From: Niveispirillum irakense DSM 11586
Lineage (GTDB): Bacteria; Pseudomonadota; Alphaproteobacteria; Azospirillales; Azospirillaceae
NCBI RefSeq assembly: GCF_000429645.1
Contig: NZ_AUCG01000022.1
Location: forward strand, 1 to 64,000
Direction: 5' to 3'
Length of the DNA stretch: 64,000 bases
Below the pieces are notes generated by a model. It worked only from the letters and a program-made list of their open reading frames with translations, had not been told where the DNA came from and made no database searches. Positions 55,121-63,731 of the stretch are shown here, one piece after another. A program made the position numbers and the translations under genes. How positions within the stretch are numbered: position 1 is the stretch's first letter; the number at the start of each line of letters is the position of its first letter.

Positions 55121-56698
55121 TCATCGCCATTTAATATATTTGAATATGTGAGTGTCACGGATGTTTCCGTTCCAGCCGGAAACGCTCGGACTCACAAGAC
55201 GCATCGTGGCACCAAACAAAATAGGGATCAGCGCGCCTTGGTTGCATAAATAGGTGTCCAATTTTGACAGGGCGACCTGCTGTGCTTCCACGGTCACGGC
55301 GCCATCCAGCGCTGTGACCAAGGCAACCAGTTCCGGATCATCGTACCGCAGGCCACCGGCCCCACCGGGACGAAGGATCTCCGCCGCATACATGAGCGTC
55401 GGGGACACCCATGACCGCACCACCATATCGCCGAAGGCACCGGTCCGGACCCGGTCGGCCAGGACGCGGGCCTCCTGCACCTCGATGGTGGTTTCAACCC
55501 CCAGCTTTTTCTTCCACATCGCGGAAGCTGCAATGACGGCATGGCGCGTCGTTTCATTGCGCGTGTGCAGGATGGTCAGCCGCAGGGGGGTCTGCGGACC
55601 ATACCCGGCAGCGGCCATCAGGGCCTGGGCCTCCGCATCGCGCTGCTGCTGCGGGGGATCAGGTAGGACCGGCGGCGTATAACCGGCAAGGCCGATCGGG
55701 ATCAGGGACAAGGCCGGGCGTGGAACATTGCCCAGCAGCCCGGCAATCGCCGACCGGTCAAGCGCCAAAGCCAGTGCCCGTCGCAGATCGCCGCGTCCGG
55801 CCAGCGGACCCGCCGCCATATTGATCTGGATATAGCTGAGCCCTGCAGCCGGATCGATACGAAGGCTCTCTGGCATTTCCCGGGCGGCAAAGGCGAGCTG
55901 CGACGCAGGAAGCGTATAGGTGACATCAAGATCACCAGCGCGGAACCGCTTCAGTTCAGCGTCCGCATCCTCCGTCACATGCAGGTGGATGTGGGAGATG
56001 CCCAAAGTGCGGGCAACTGGATGATGGTCATTTGGCTCCAGGAAATAAGCTTCCTGCAGACGATGTTCGGCCAGCCGGTAAGGGCCGTTGCAGATAAGGG
56101 CACCGGCGCGGGGAAAATGGACCCTGGCCGCCGGATGCAGCGGCAAGGCGAAGGGCAGCGCCAGTAGGTCCGGAAGGTCCGGTGCGGGCCGCCATAGCCG
56201 GACATGCAGGGTCCGGGCATCCGCCGCCTGCACCCCAAGGGCCTGTGTGCCCATCTCTCCCCGAAGGATGGCAGGCACGTTCTCCACCGCCGACAGCAGG
56301 TTGGCAAAGCTGGCAGCGGTTGCGGGATCAACCAGACGGCGCCAGCTTTCAACAAAATCAGATGCAGCTACCGATGTGCCATCAGCCCAGCGGGCATCAG
56401 GCCGCAGATGGAATGTCCAGAACAGTCCGTCATCGGTGACCGTCCAGCGCTCTGCCACCCCTGGTCCAGCCACCCCGTCAGGCCCATAGGCGGTCAGCCC
56501 TTCGCAGATATTAAGCAGAATCCAGGAGGCGGATAGGCGGGTACTGCGATGGGGATCAAGGGTATCAAGCTCCGCCCCCATACCAATATTCAAAATACGG
56601 TCAGGACCGCGGACAGGTTGCCCTTCCACTTGCACCGTCGCGAAGGCAGCCGTCAGGGATGCCAGAAGCGCGACTATCGTCAACAGCCTGACTTTCAT
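55121..56698 (-). CDS. ABC-type peptide substrate-binding protein (SBP family 5, OppA/DppA-like)
   Basis: The 525-residue protein has a signal peptide (MKVRLLTIVALLASLTAAFA) and the family-5 start (LNIGMGAELDTLDPHRSTR), then WTFHLRPDARWADGTSVAASDFV and the ICNGPYRLAEH region. It would bind peptides or similar compounds in the periplasm. No permease or ATPase genes of an Opp/Dpp system are adjacent, so it is an orphan. It lies upstream of the lipopeptide operon on the same strand. ATG 56698 is chosen over 56728 because the signal peptide begins there. A possible promoter TTGATT-N17-TTAAAA on the minus strand lies around 56765-56800. Confidence 0.88.
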   Translation of the reverse strand: MKVRLLTIVALLASLTAAFATVQVEGQPVRGPDRILNIGMGAELDTLDPHRSTRLSASWILLNICEGLTAYGPDGVAGPGVAERWTVTDDGLFWTFHLRPDARWADGTSVAASDFVESWRRLVDPATAASFANLLSAVENVPAILRGEMGTQALGVQAADARTLHVRLWRPAPDLPDLLALPFALPLHPAARVHFPRAGALICNGPYRLAEHRLQEAYFLEPNDHHPVARTLGISHIHLHVTEDADAELKRFRAGDLDVTYTLPASQLAFAAREMPESLRIDPAAGLSYIQINMAAGPLAGRGDLRRALALALDRSAIAGLLGNVPRPALSLIPIGLAGYTPPVLPDPPQQQRDAEAQALMAAAGYGPQTPLRLTILHTRNETTRHAVIAASAMWKKKLGVETTIEVQEARVLADRVRTGAFGDMVVRSWVSPTLMYAAEILRPGGAGGLRYDDPELVALVTALDGAVTVEAQQVALSKLDTYLCNQGALIPILFGATMRLVSPSVSGWNGNIRDTHIFKYIKWR

Positions 56699-57018
56699 CC
56701 GACACCATTTTGCTGACCCACGCGCCAAAGCATGCGGGCAGCAAAGAGAGTAGCTTTAAACGTAAGAGTTTTAAAGAGGTGATTTTTAAACAATCAAGAA
56801 TAGCGTTGTCCATTCCGACGACAAAATGCATAAGGGCGCAGGCTTTTCAGATCACCAAATTTCAACGGAATCATACCAAGGTCGAGAAATCTTGGGCTCG
56901 GTATCCGCGCCGGTCGGCGCGGCGGCGGCCCATCACGCCGAAGTCAGTAAATGCTGGCAGGTCAGAATTTACGGACACGTGTATCACCTGTCGCTTCGGA
57001 TGGCGCTGTTGGAAAAGA
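56699..57018. other. Intergenic region upstream of the binding-protein gene
   Basis: I see no gene here. The first 130 bases are AT-rich and likely carry the promoter of the minus-strand binding-protein gene. Open frames on the plus strand run into the antisense of dksA and are not credible. Confidence 0.5.
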
Positions 57019-57062
57019 AAAAGCCCTGGATAATGGCCAGGAGGCCAATATCCAGGGCTTTT
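57019..57062 (-). terminator. Strong rho-independent terminator for dksA (possibly bidirectional)
   Basis: Perfect 14-bp arms (57019-57032 and 57049-57062; AAAAGCCCTGGATA and its complement) enclose a 16-base loop that itself holds a TGGCC/GGCCA stem. The arms end in A/T runs on both sides, and the hairpin lies 75 bases beyond the dksA stop. Confidence 0.85.
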
Positions 57063-57137
57063 CCTGACTTAACCGTCAGGCATGCGTCTCAACTCCGTCC
57101 GGTGACCTTAACCGATCACCGGACATTGAACGCCGTA

Positions 57138-57569
57138 TCAATCGTCGCGATGGGTGCGCTCCATCCGCTCGTGCCGTTCCTGGGCTTCCAGGCTCAGCGT
57201 CGCGATGGGGCGGGCCTCCAGCCGGCGGACGCCGATAGGCTCCCCGGTTTCCTCGCAATAGCCATATTCATCATTGGCAATGCGTTCCAGGGCGCTGTCG
57301 ATCTTGGAGATCAGCTTACGTTCCCGGTCACGGGTACGCAGTTCCAGCGCGCGGTCCGTTTCCAATGTGGCACGGTCAGCGATATCAGGCTCTTGCAGGC
57401 CGCCATCATCATGGAGGCTTTGCAAAGTCTCGGTGGATTCCCGAAGCAGCTCAGCACGCCACTGCAACAGTTTCTGGCGGAAATACTGCTTCATCACCGG
57501 GTTCATATATTCTTCGTCTTCCGAAGGACGATAACCGGTGGGCAGCAGAGGCAACGATGATGACGACAT
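57138..57569 (-). CDS. dksA: RNA polymerase-binding transcription factor DksA
   Basis: The 143-residue protein has the DksA layout: a long coiled coil (from about residue 25, with the DxxDxA-type tip in EPDIADRATLETDRA) and a C-terminal zinc-finger-like region. That region keeps one Cys only (YGYCEETGEPIG, then LEARPIATLSLEAQERHE), as in many alphaproteobacterial DksA proteins, so zinc binding by four Cys is lost. DksA adjusts rRNA and other promoters together with ppGpp. ATG 57569 gives the family N-terminus (MSSSSLPLLP); the open frame extends to 57638. Confidence 0.93.
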   Translation of the reverse strand: MSSSSLPLLPTGYRPSEDEEYMNPVMKQYFRQKLLQWRAELLRESTETLQSLHDDGGLQEPDIADRATLETDRALELRTRDRERKLISKIDSALERIANDEYGYCEETGEPIGVRRLEARPIATLSLEAQERHERMERTHRDD

Positions 57570-57777
57570 CTTCAGCGGTCCGATCCTGGGCCTCGAAACG
57601 CGGCGGAGTATATGGAGACGCAAAGGCGCCCGCAACATTCCTGCGCACAGCTTTTAAATTCTCTCAGGGTCCAAAAAACAAGGGCTTATGTCCGATGGCC
57701 GCACGGCTAAGACGAATGGCCGCAAAGGCGCGGTAGAAACATCCCGCACCGCTGCATGATTTTGTTCTGGGGACCGG

Positions 57778-58197
57778 TCAGGGGCCCGGCGTGAGCTTCG
57801 CGATTTCCACCTGCGCCCGCAGGTCGATTTCATCCAGCAATTCCTGAAGGCGGGGATCTTCGACATTTTCCCGCCGTGCCTGGATGGTGCGCACGAGTTC
57901 ATGCAGCTTTTCCACAGGGAAGCTGCCGGTCAGCAGGCCGAGGCGCAATTCCTCGAGCCGGTCCAGGATATCTTCCGCCCGGGCCGTGGCACGACGGCGC
58001 TTGCCGGAAAGTGCATCATCCACCTCCTGCAAGGCGAATAACGGGTTGATCCCGCCGGCCGTCTGGGAGCCGGAGACACGGGCGCCGCCCTCTTCCTCAC
58101 CATCCTGCAGGTGGCGCATGAATTCGCCGCTGCCGCTACGCTGCGTCGTCTTGCGTACCTGTCCGGGGCGGGTGGAACCTGGACCCTCAATCTTCAT
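57778..58197 (-). CDS. fliX: Flagellar assembly regulator FliX
   Basis: The 139-residue protein begins MKIEGPGSTRPGQVRKT and has the FliX core INPLFALQEVDDALSGKRRR followed by AEDILDRLEELRLGLLTG. FliX works with the sigma-54 activator FlbD in coupling flagellar gene expression to basal-body assembly, as known from Caulobacter. It is divergent from flgI, the same arrangement as in Caulobacter. The same frame stays open for 468 codons upstream, opposite flgI; that extension is antisense and not real. Confidence 0.9.
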   Translation of the reverse strand: MKIEGPGSTRPGQVRKTTQRSGSGEFMRHLQDGEEEGGARVSGSQTAGGINPLFALQEVDDALSGKRRRATARAEDILDRLEELRLGLLTGSFPVEKLHELVRTIQARRENVEDPRLQELLDEIDLRAQVEIAKLTPGP

Positions 58198-58389
58198 GGC
58201 CGTGGCAACAATCCCATCACGGAAAACATGCCTTTCCAACCGATAAGGAAAGGCTGACATGCTGCCATCATTGGTACCATCCGCCAGAGCCCGATACCTA
58301 GGGCAATTTTTGCCCCTATCCGCTCGCACCGGGTAAAAGGCGGCGTTCCCTGCCCTGCCCTGCCAGGCCAACTGGCGGAAAAGCGCCAT

Positions 58390-58405
58390 TGGCATGAAAC
58401 TCGCA
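58390..58405 (+). promoter_or_regulatory. Predicted sigma-54 promoter of the flgI operon
   Basis: TGGCATG-N4-TCGCA, with GG (58391-58392) and GC (58403-58404) 10 bases apart. It lies 75 bases before the flgI start. Sigma-54 control of this class of flagellar genes is established in Caulobacter. Confidence 0.6.
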
Positions 58406-58479
58406 TACCATAATTCCGCATAAAGGGCGCAAAATGCCCGTTGAACCGGAAGACTTGTTGTAGAATCGGATCGACCGCC

Positions 58480-59622
58480 ATGGTGACGACTCCCGCCCCC
58501 CGCCTTATCCGTTCCGTCCGCCTTCTGGCGCTGCTGCTGGCCGCTTTGCTGATGCTGGCACCACAGGCCGCCCAGGCCCAAAGCCGGATCAAGGACATCG
58601 CCGATGTCGAAGGGGTGCGAGACAATATGCTGATCGGCTACGGTCTTGTGGTCGGCTTGAACGGCACGGGCGATACGATCAACAATTCGCCTTTCACCGA
58701 ACAGAGCCTGATCGGCATGCTGGAGCGGCTGGGCGTCAATATCCGTGGGCAGACCCTTCGTACCAAGAATGTGGCGGCTGTCATGGTCACGGCCACCCTT
58801 CCGCCGTTCAGCGCCCAGGGCACCCGGATTGATGTGAGCGTCGCCGCCATGGCCGACGCCAAGAACCTGTTGGGCGGCACCTTGCTGGTGACACCGCTGC
58901 TGGGTGCGGACGGGGAGGTTTATGCCGTTGCCCAGGGTGCGGTTGCGGTCGGTGGCTTCTCTGCTCAGGGTGCGGCGGCCTCTGTCACGCGGGGTGTTCC
59001 CACCAATGGCCGTATCGCCGGTGGGGCCATCGTTGAACGGGAAATAGATTTCCGGCTGGCCGACATGCCCTATCTGCGGCTTGCCCTGCGCAACCCGGAC
59101 TTCACAACGGCCATGCGTATGGCGGAAGCCATCAACAAGCAATTCGGTGCCCGTGCCGCCCGTGCCATCGATCCGGCAGCGGTGATGATTGATGTTCCCG
59201 CCGCTCGCAAGGCCGATCTGGTCAGTTTCATCCGGGACGTGGAGCAGCTTCCCGTCGTGCCCGACCAGCCGGCGCGCGTGGTGATCGACGAGGCGTCCGG
59301 CGTCATTGTGATGGGTGAGAATGTGCGGATCAGCACCGTCGCCATTGCCCAGGGCAACCTGACCATCCGCATCACTGAAACCCCGCAAGTTTCCCAGCCC
59401 GGCCCGCTGAGCCAGGGTGGACAGACTGCTGTAGTGCCGCGTACCGACATCCAGGTTGATGAAGGGGCTGATCGTAAGCTGGCCGTCATGCCCTCCGGCG
59501 TGTCCCTTCAGGAACTGGTGCATAACCTGAATGCCCTGGGTATCGGGCCGCGTGATATGATCTCCATCCTGCAATCCATCAAGGCCGCAGGCGCCCTGCA
59601 AGCCGAGATCGAGGTGATGTGA
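58480..59622 (+). CDS. flgI: Flagellar P-ring protein FlgI
   Basis: The 380-residue protein has a signal peptide (LLALLLAALLMLAPQAAQA) and then the highly conserved FlgI start SRIKDIADVEGVRDNMLIGYGLVVGLNGTGD. It continues with GMLERLGVN and ends with the typical LVHNLNALGIGPRDMISILQ segment. FlgI builds the P ring around the rod in the peptidoglycan layer. ATG 58480 is chosen; a TTG at 58441 lacks support. Its TGA overlaps the ATG of the next gene by 1 base. Confidence 0.97.
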   Translation: MVTTPAPRLIRSVRLLALLLAALLMLAPQAAQAQSRIKDIADVEGVRDNMLIGYGLVVGLNGTGDTINNSPFTEQSLIGMLERLGVNIRGQTLRTKNVAAVMVTATLPPFSAQGTRIDVSVAAMADAKNLLGGTLLVTPLLGADGEVYAVAQGAVAVGGFSAQGAAASVTRGVPTNGRIAGGAIVEREIDFRLADMPYLRLALRNPDFTTAMRMAEAINKQFGARAARAIDPAAVMIDVPAARKADLVSFIRDVEQLPVVPDQPARVVIDEASGVIVMGENVRISTVAIAQGNLTIRITETPQVSQPGPLSQGGQTAVVPRTDIQVDEGADRKLAVMPSGVSLQELVHNLNALGIGPRDMISILQSIKAAGALQAEIEVM

Positions 59623-59972
59623 TGAGCGATTTCAAGCTGCCCCCTCCCGGCTTTGACACCCAGGCCCTGGCCCAGGCCGGTGGCTTCCCCCGCCGCAATG
59701 CCAGCGGGGGCAATGTTGACCCCCACCAGTTGGACAAATCCGCCCAGGATTTCGAGGCTGTCTTCATCTCCCAGATGCTGTCCCATATGTGGCAGGGCGT
59801 GGAGACGGACAGCACGTTTGGCGGTGGCCAGGCGGAAGATACTTGGCGTGGGATGATGGTCGAAGAATATGGCAAGCAGGTCGCCCGTGCGGGCGGGCTG
59901 GGCATTGCCGACGAAATCAAGCGCGAGATGCTGCGTATGCAGGAAGATGCGCAGAAAAAGGAGGGGGCATGA
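59622..59972 (+). CDS. Rod-binding protein (FlgJ N-terminal-like)
   Basis: The 116-residue protein matches the rod-binding domain only: LDKSAQDFEAVFISQMLSHMW and then FGGGQAEDTWRGMMVEEYGKQVARAGGLGIAD. It lacks the muramidase domain of enterobacterial FlgJ, as usual in alphaproteobacteria. It should act as rod cap or scaffold in the periplasm. It overlaps flgI by 1 base and the next gene by 4 bases. Confidence 0.9.
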   Translation: MSDFKLPPPGFDTQALAQAGGFPRRNASGGNVDPHQLDKSAQDFEAVFISQMLSHMWQGVETDSTFGGGQAEDTWRGMMVEEYGKQVARAGGLGIADEIKREMLRMQEDAQKKEGA

Positions 59973-60412
59973 CAGCAGAAAACCGGACGGATGCGCTGAT
60001 CGAAGCCATGGAACGCCTGACCAGTCTCTATGAGGTGGAGAACAAGGCGATCCTGGACCATAACATCCCGGCCTTGGGACATGTGGCGGAACAGAAGCCC
60101 CTTCTCGTGCGCACTTACGAGGATTGTGTAAGATCGATACGCGCCGACCCCACCGCCCTGACGGCGCTGGATGAGGCAGGGCGACAGCGCCTGCGTGAAC
60201 GGTCAGATGCTTTTGTCGACGCCACCCTTGTCCATGCCCGGCTGGTCCGCGCTGCGACCCAGGTTACCCAATCCATGGTCAACACCATGGTCGGGGCGGT
60301 GAACCGGGCCAGGGCCGAGGATGGAGCTTATACAAGACGCGGCGGTACAGTGATGCCCGCCGCCTATGCCCGCAAGACAGCGCCCAGCACATCTGTGAAT
60401 TACAAGCTCTAA
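59969..60412 (+). CDS. FlgN-like flagellar export chaperone
   Basis: A 147-residue, largely helical protein (DALIEAMERLTSLYEVENKAIL near the start) whose size and position after flgI and the rod-binding gene fit FlgN-type chaperones for hook-filament junction proteins. Sequence conservation in this family is low, so the call rests on context and on the N-terminal helix pattern. ATG 59969 overlaps the previous stop by 4 bases and has AAGGAGGGGG upstream. A terminator hairpin follows at 60433. Confidence 0.65.
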   Translation: MTAENRTDALIEAMERLTSLYEVENKAILDHNIPALGHVAEQKPLLVRTYEDCVRSIRADPTALTALDEAGRQRLRERSDAFVDATLVHARLVRAATQVTQSMVNTMVGAVNRARAEDGAYTRRGGTVMPAAYARKTAPSTSVNYKL

Positions 60413-60432
60413 CGGGCCCTAGCGGTCCTGTG

Positions 60433-60462
60433 AAAAGGCGCGGCCTGTTGGTCGCGCCTTTT
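60433..60462 (+). terminator. Rho-independent terminator of the flgI operon
   Basis: Arms 60433-60445 and 60450-60462 (AAAAGGCGCGGCC with one mismatch to its partner) enclose a 4-base loop and end in TTTT. It lies 20 bases past the stop codon. Confidence 0.8.
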
Positions 60463-60476
60463 GCTTTCCGCCCCTT

Positions 60477-60515
60477 CTGCCGTCACCCCGGCAAGGCTTG
60501 CCGGGGTGACGGCAG
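60477..60515. repeat. REP-like perfect palindrome
   Basis: Arms of 19 bp (60477-60495 and 60497-60515) are exact complements separated by one base; the core reads CACCCCGGCAAG and its complement. This sequence style is common as dispersed intergenic repeats in alphaproteobacteria. It lies between the flgI-operon terminator and the fliK promoter. Confidence 0.7.
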
Positions 60516-60585
60516 GAACTGCCAGGGGGCAGGAACTGCAACAGGGCCAATGGACAGAAATCCCCGGAAAATCATGCGCTTTTCT

Positions 60586-60601
60586 TGGCACGGACGATGC
60601 A
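60586..60601 (+). promoter_or_regulatory. Predicted sigma-54 promoter of fliK-flgD
   Basis: TGGCACG-N4-ATGCA is nearly the full consensus, with GG (60587-60588) and GC (60599-60600) 10 bases apart. It lies 37 bases before the fliK start at 60638. Confidence 0.7.
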
Positions 60602-60637
60602 TCAGCCGGACAGGCTTCAAGTGCAGGATTTCCCGCC

Positions 60638-62953
60638 ATGGACATTGCAAACCTCCTCTCCCAGCGAAATGGGGCGACACAGGCCGGTAACGGTGCGACC
60701 AAGGGTTTGCCTCTCCTGGCGGAGATGGAGGGAGGCGAGGCCGGCGAGAAATTCGACCGGCTGCTGACCAATTTCCTGACCCTGGATGCTGGCCGCACCG
60801 CTGCCAAGGCCGGCGGGGATGGTGCCCGACAGGACAAGGCACAGATGGGCGGGCGGGAACAGCGTTGGGGCCTGATGGGCATCAATCTGCTGCCGCAGAC
60901 AGAACAGGCGGGAACACCGGCCCTGACCTCTGAAGTCGCTGCCTTTCTCGACGAATTATCGACCATGATGGGCCAGACGGGCAATCTGGCCGGAGCTCTG
61001 AGTGATGATGGCGAAGGGAACGCCGAAGGCGCGACCGGTGAAGCGGCGGGTCCGGACAGTGATGATGCGGCCATAGTCGCCGCTCCCCTCCCTGAAGCCG
61101 TTGCCATGCCCGTTGAAGCCGCACCCCTGACGCGGTTCGGGCTTCCTTCGGGTGGGGATGCGACGGAGGCATCCTCCTTGGCGATGTCCCTGGGCATGAA
61201 TGAAGATCTGCCCACAGCCGGAACAATGGCTACGCCGTCTACCCCGACGATGGCACCCAGCCGGCCCGCCCCGGTGATCCCCCTTGCCCTCCCCCTGGCG
61301 GGAGAAGGGCCGCAAGGGGGGCAGGCCGGCAGCATGATGCCGCCAATGCCGATTATCCGCGATTTTCCCGGAAGCAGTGGCCGGACAGCCGGGGAAACGC
61401 CAGCCGCTGAGTGGAACGGTGCCACAGGACGCGGACAACCGGGTGCCATAACCTTGCCTGCGGGCATGGTGCCGGTCAGTGATGTCAAGGCGCAGGCGAT
61501 GCAGGCCGTCTCCACCCTGGCTTTGAATGCGCAGGCGGGTACGGATATAGCGTCGGATGCTGTTGCCGTTACCAAGTCTGACACCCTTATGACCGCCGCG
61601 ACCATGGCGGCCGATGTGTCCGCCAAACAAGGTGGAGCGACAGCCGTGACGGTGGAAACTCCGCCGCGCCAGACAATGGTTGCGGCCGGGGACGCCGTAA
61701 AAGTGGACGGGACCGCGCAGATAGCCGACCATCCGGCTGCTAAAGGAGCGCCTGTTGAAAAGCAGAACGCTAATGGTCCCATGGCCAACGTGGCGACACC
61801 AGCCGCTCCCTCTCCTGCTCCCCAGCCGCAAGCGGGCCTTGCCCCCCAGGTGGCAGTGGAAAAAAAGGCCGGGACTGGAACCGTGCCTTCAAAAGGCATT
61901 GAAATGGTATCGGCTGGAATTGGAACCGTGCCGTCGGAAAGCACTGAAGTGGCGCCGCCAGACGATCCGACAGCCCCCGCTGCCTCTACTACGCCATCGG
62001 AAATGCCGGTCAAACCAGCCCCCCTTCCCGGTCATGGGCCGGCTGCCAGGGCCGCGAATGTGCCAAGCACAGCTGCCAAAGCGGATGATAGTGCTGCTGA
62101 CAGCGTAGCCGCGGCTGAAGATTTCTCAGCCCAGGACGCAGTCCAGCCGAGTGAGGATGAAACCAACAAGCGGATGCTGGCCCCCAAACATATAGGCCGT
62201 GAGGCCACAAATGCCGAGGATGGAGCGGCACAAATTGCCGGGCAGATGGTGACCCCGTTCCAGGCGCCGCGTCCTGCCCCTGACATGGTGTCTATGGTCC
62301 GCACGCCGTCGGTTGCCGACAATCTTCTCTCCCGCGCGGTGGCCGCCACTTCGGGTGGCTCTGGCAGTGAATTGTCCGCCGACAGCCATCCCGACGCCGC
62401 GCTGACGACCGGCAATGGCGGTGATCTGGCCGCAACCAGCGGACAGGCGCTGGGGGATACCAAGGTACAGGGGACGGATTTCGCCCAGCATCTGCGCCAG
62501 AGTACTGGCACAGGGCGAGCTGGCGCCCCACCTCCGCCGCCGCATCAGATAGCGGTCCAGGTGCAGCGCGCCGTCCAGGAAGGACAAGACCGGCTTTCCA
62601 TCCAACTTCGCCCGCTGGATCTGGGGCGGATTGACGTTCAGCTTGATTTTGGGTCGGAAGGCAAGCTCCGGGCCAAGGTAACTGCCGATAGCGCCCAGAC
62701 ACTAGAGCTTCTGCAAAAAGATTCGAAGTCGCTGGAGCGGTCCTTGCAGGAAGCCGGATTGGAAATGGATCAGGGCGGTTTGTCCTTCTCTCTGCGCGAT
62801 CCGGGCGACCAGGCCCAGCGCGGCAATGATCGCCAGCAGGAAGAAGGTCGCTCTGGCACGAAAACTGCTTCTGTTCAGCCAGAAGATGAGACCCCGGCAA
62901 GTGCTGCCTATAGACCGGTTCTGGAACCGGGACGGGTGGATGTTCGGATCTGA
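60638..62953 (+). CDS. fliK: Flagellar hook-length control protein FliK
   Basis: The 771-residue protein has a long, Ala/Pro/Thr-rich, apparently disordered body. Its compact C-terminal Flg_hook domain contains RLSIQLRPLDLGRIDVQLDF, LRAKVTADSAQTLELLQKD and LERSLQEAGLEM. It measures hook length and switches export specificity through FlhB. ATG 60638 is chosen because the sigma-54 promoter and the REP-like palindrome lie upstream of it; the frame is open back to 60461 through those elements. The body is much longer than in enterobacteria but not unusual for alphaproteobacteria. Confidence 0.93.
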   Translation: MDIANLLSQRNGATQAGNGATKGLPLLAEMEGGEAGEKFDRLLTNFLTLDAGRTAAKAGGDGARQDKAQMGGREQRWGLMGINLLPQTEQAGTPALTSEVAAFLDELSTMMGQTGNLAGALSDDGEGNAEGATGEAAGPDSDDAAIVAAPLPEAVAMPVEAAPLTRFGLPSGGDATEASSLAMSLGMNEDLPTAGTMATPSTPTMAPSRPAPVIPLALPLAGEGPQGGQAGSMMPPMPIIRDFPGSSGRTAGETPAAEWNGATGRGQPGAITLPAGMVPVSDVKAQAMQAVSTLALNAQAGTDIASDAVAVTKSDTLMTAATMAADVSAKQGGATAVTVETPPRQTMVAAGDAVKVDGTAQIADHPAAKGAPVEKQNANGPMANVATPAAPSPAPQPQAGLAPQVAVEKKAGTGTVPSKGIEMVSAGIGTVPSESTEVAPPDDPTAPAASTTPSEMPVKPAPLPGHGPAARAANVPSTAAKADDSAADSVAAAEDFSAQDAVQPSEDETNKRMLAPKHIGREATNAEDGAAQIAGQMVTPFQAPRPAPDMVSMVRTPSVADNLLSRAVAATSGGSGSELSADSHPDAALTTGNGGDLAATSGQALGDTKVQGTDFAQHLRQSTGTGRAGAPPPPPHQIAVQVQRAVQEGQDRLSIQLRPLDLGRIDVQLDFGSEGKLRAKVTADSAQTLELLQKDSKSLERSLQEAGLEMDQGGLSFSLRDPGDQAQRGNDRQQEEGRSGTKTASVQPEDETPASAAYRPVLEPGRVDVRI

Positions 62954-62982
62954 TCAGGCGTATAACAGGGAAGGTCACAGCC

Positions 62983-63651
62983 ATGTCTGTTTCCGGTATC
63001 TCCAACACCAGCAATACCCAGACGGGCAGCGGCACCGGGTCTATCAATTCCCTTGCTGATCTGTCGCAGAATTACGAAACCTTCCTGCGGCTGCTGACGG
63101 CCCAGTTGAAGAACCAGGACCCTCTCCAGCCGCAGGATTCGGCGGAGTTCACCAATCAGCTCGTCCAGTTCTCCCAGGTCGAACAGCAGATATCATCCAA
63201 CAAGAAGCTGGATGACCTGATTGCGTCGGTGAATAACGGGCAGCCCAACCAGGCGCTGGGTTACCTGGGCAAAACAGTGGAAATTCAAAGCAACGGTATC
63301 CCGCTTCAGGATGGCAGTGCCGAGATGACCGTGTCGCTGGACATGGCACCAACCGAAGCTGTGGTGGAAATCACCGATGCCAAAACCAACAAGGTTATCC
63401 GCACTCTGGCCCTGCCAAAGTCAGCCGGGACGCATGAATTGAAATGGGACGGGACGGACGACGCCGGCAAGAAGGTGGAGGACGGCACTTATGTTGCCAA
63501 CGTCAAGGCGACCGATGCGAATGGTGAAAAGCTGAACAGCGTTGTGCTGGCTTTCGGCAAGGTGACGGGCGTCGATCTGACGGCAAGCGAGCCCTACCTC
63601 ATGATCGGCAATCTTCCCATCACCATGGGGAATGTGTTGTCGATCAAATGA
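62983..63651 (+). CDS. flgD: Flagellar hook assembly scaffold FlgD
   Basis: The 222-residue protein has the FlgD N-terminal signature YETFLRLLTAQLKNQDPLQP, then FTNQLVQFSQVEQQ, and a C-terminal FlgD Ig-like/tudor region (THELKWDGTDDAGKKVEDGTY). FlgD caps the growing hook and is exported without a cleaved signal. GGAAGG precedes the ATG, and the gene follows fliK by 29 bp, so the two are cotranscribed. Confidence 0.97.
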   Translation: MSVSGISNTSNTQTGSGTGSINSLADLSQNYETFLRLLTAQLKNQDPLQPQDSAEFTNQLVQFSQVEQQISSNKKLDDLIASVNNGQPNQALGYLGKTVEIQSNGIPLQDGSAEMTVSLDMAPTEAVVEITDAKTNKVIRTLALPKSAGTHELKWDGTDDAGKKVEDGTYVANVKATDANGEKLNSVVLAFGKVTGVDLTASEPYLMIGNLPITMGNVLSIK

Positions 63652-63731
63652 CCGGTTGGTCCTTCATCACTTTTTAACGGCAGGCCCTTAACGATAGAGG
63701 TAATCTTATCGTATGGGAGCGCCTTCCGATC

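Noticed and set aside
56826-57560. 244-codon plus-strand frame
   Set aside because: It runs through the dksA terminator and the dksA antisense strand.
58198-59601. Minus-strand continuation of the FliX frame (total 607 codons)
   Set aside because: It is exactly antisense to flgI, a highly conserved gene; only the last 139 codons match FliX.
60409-62013. 534-codon minus-strand frame
   Set aside because: It is antisense to fliK; composition (Pro/Ala/Ser-rich) mirrors the fliK body and no motif is present.
63674-63691. TTAA-N10-TTAA upstream of sciP as a CtrA box
   Set aside because: CtrA full sites have a 7-base spacer; here it is 10, so the match is not convincing.
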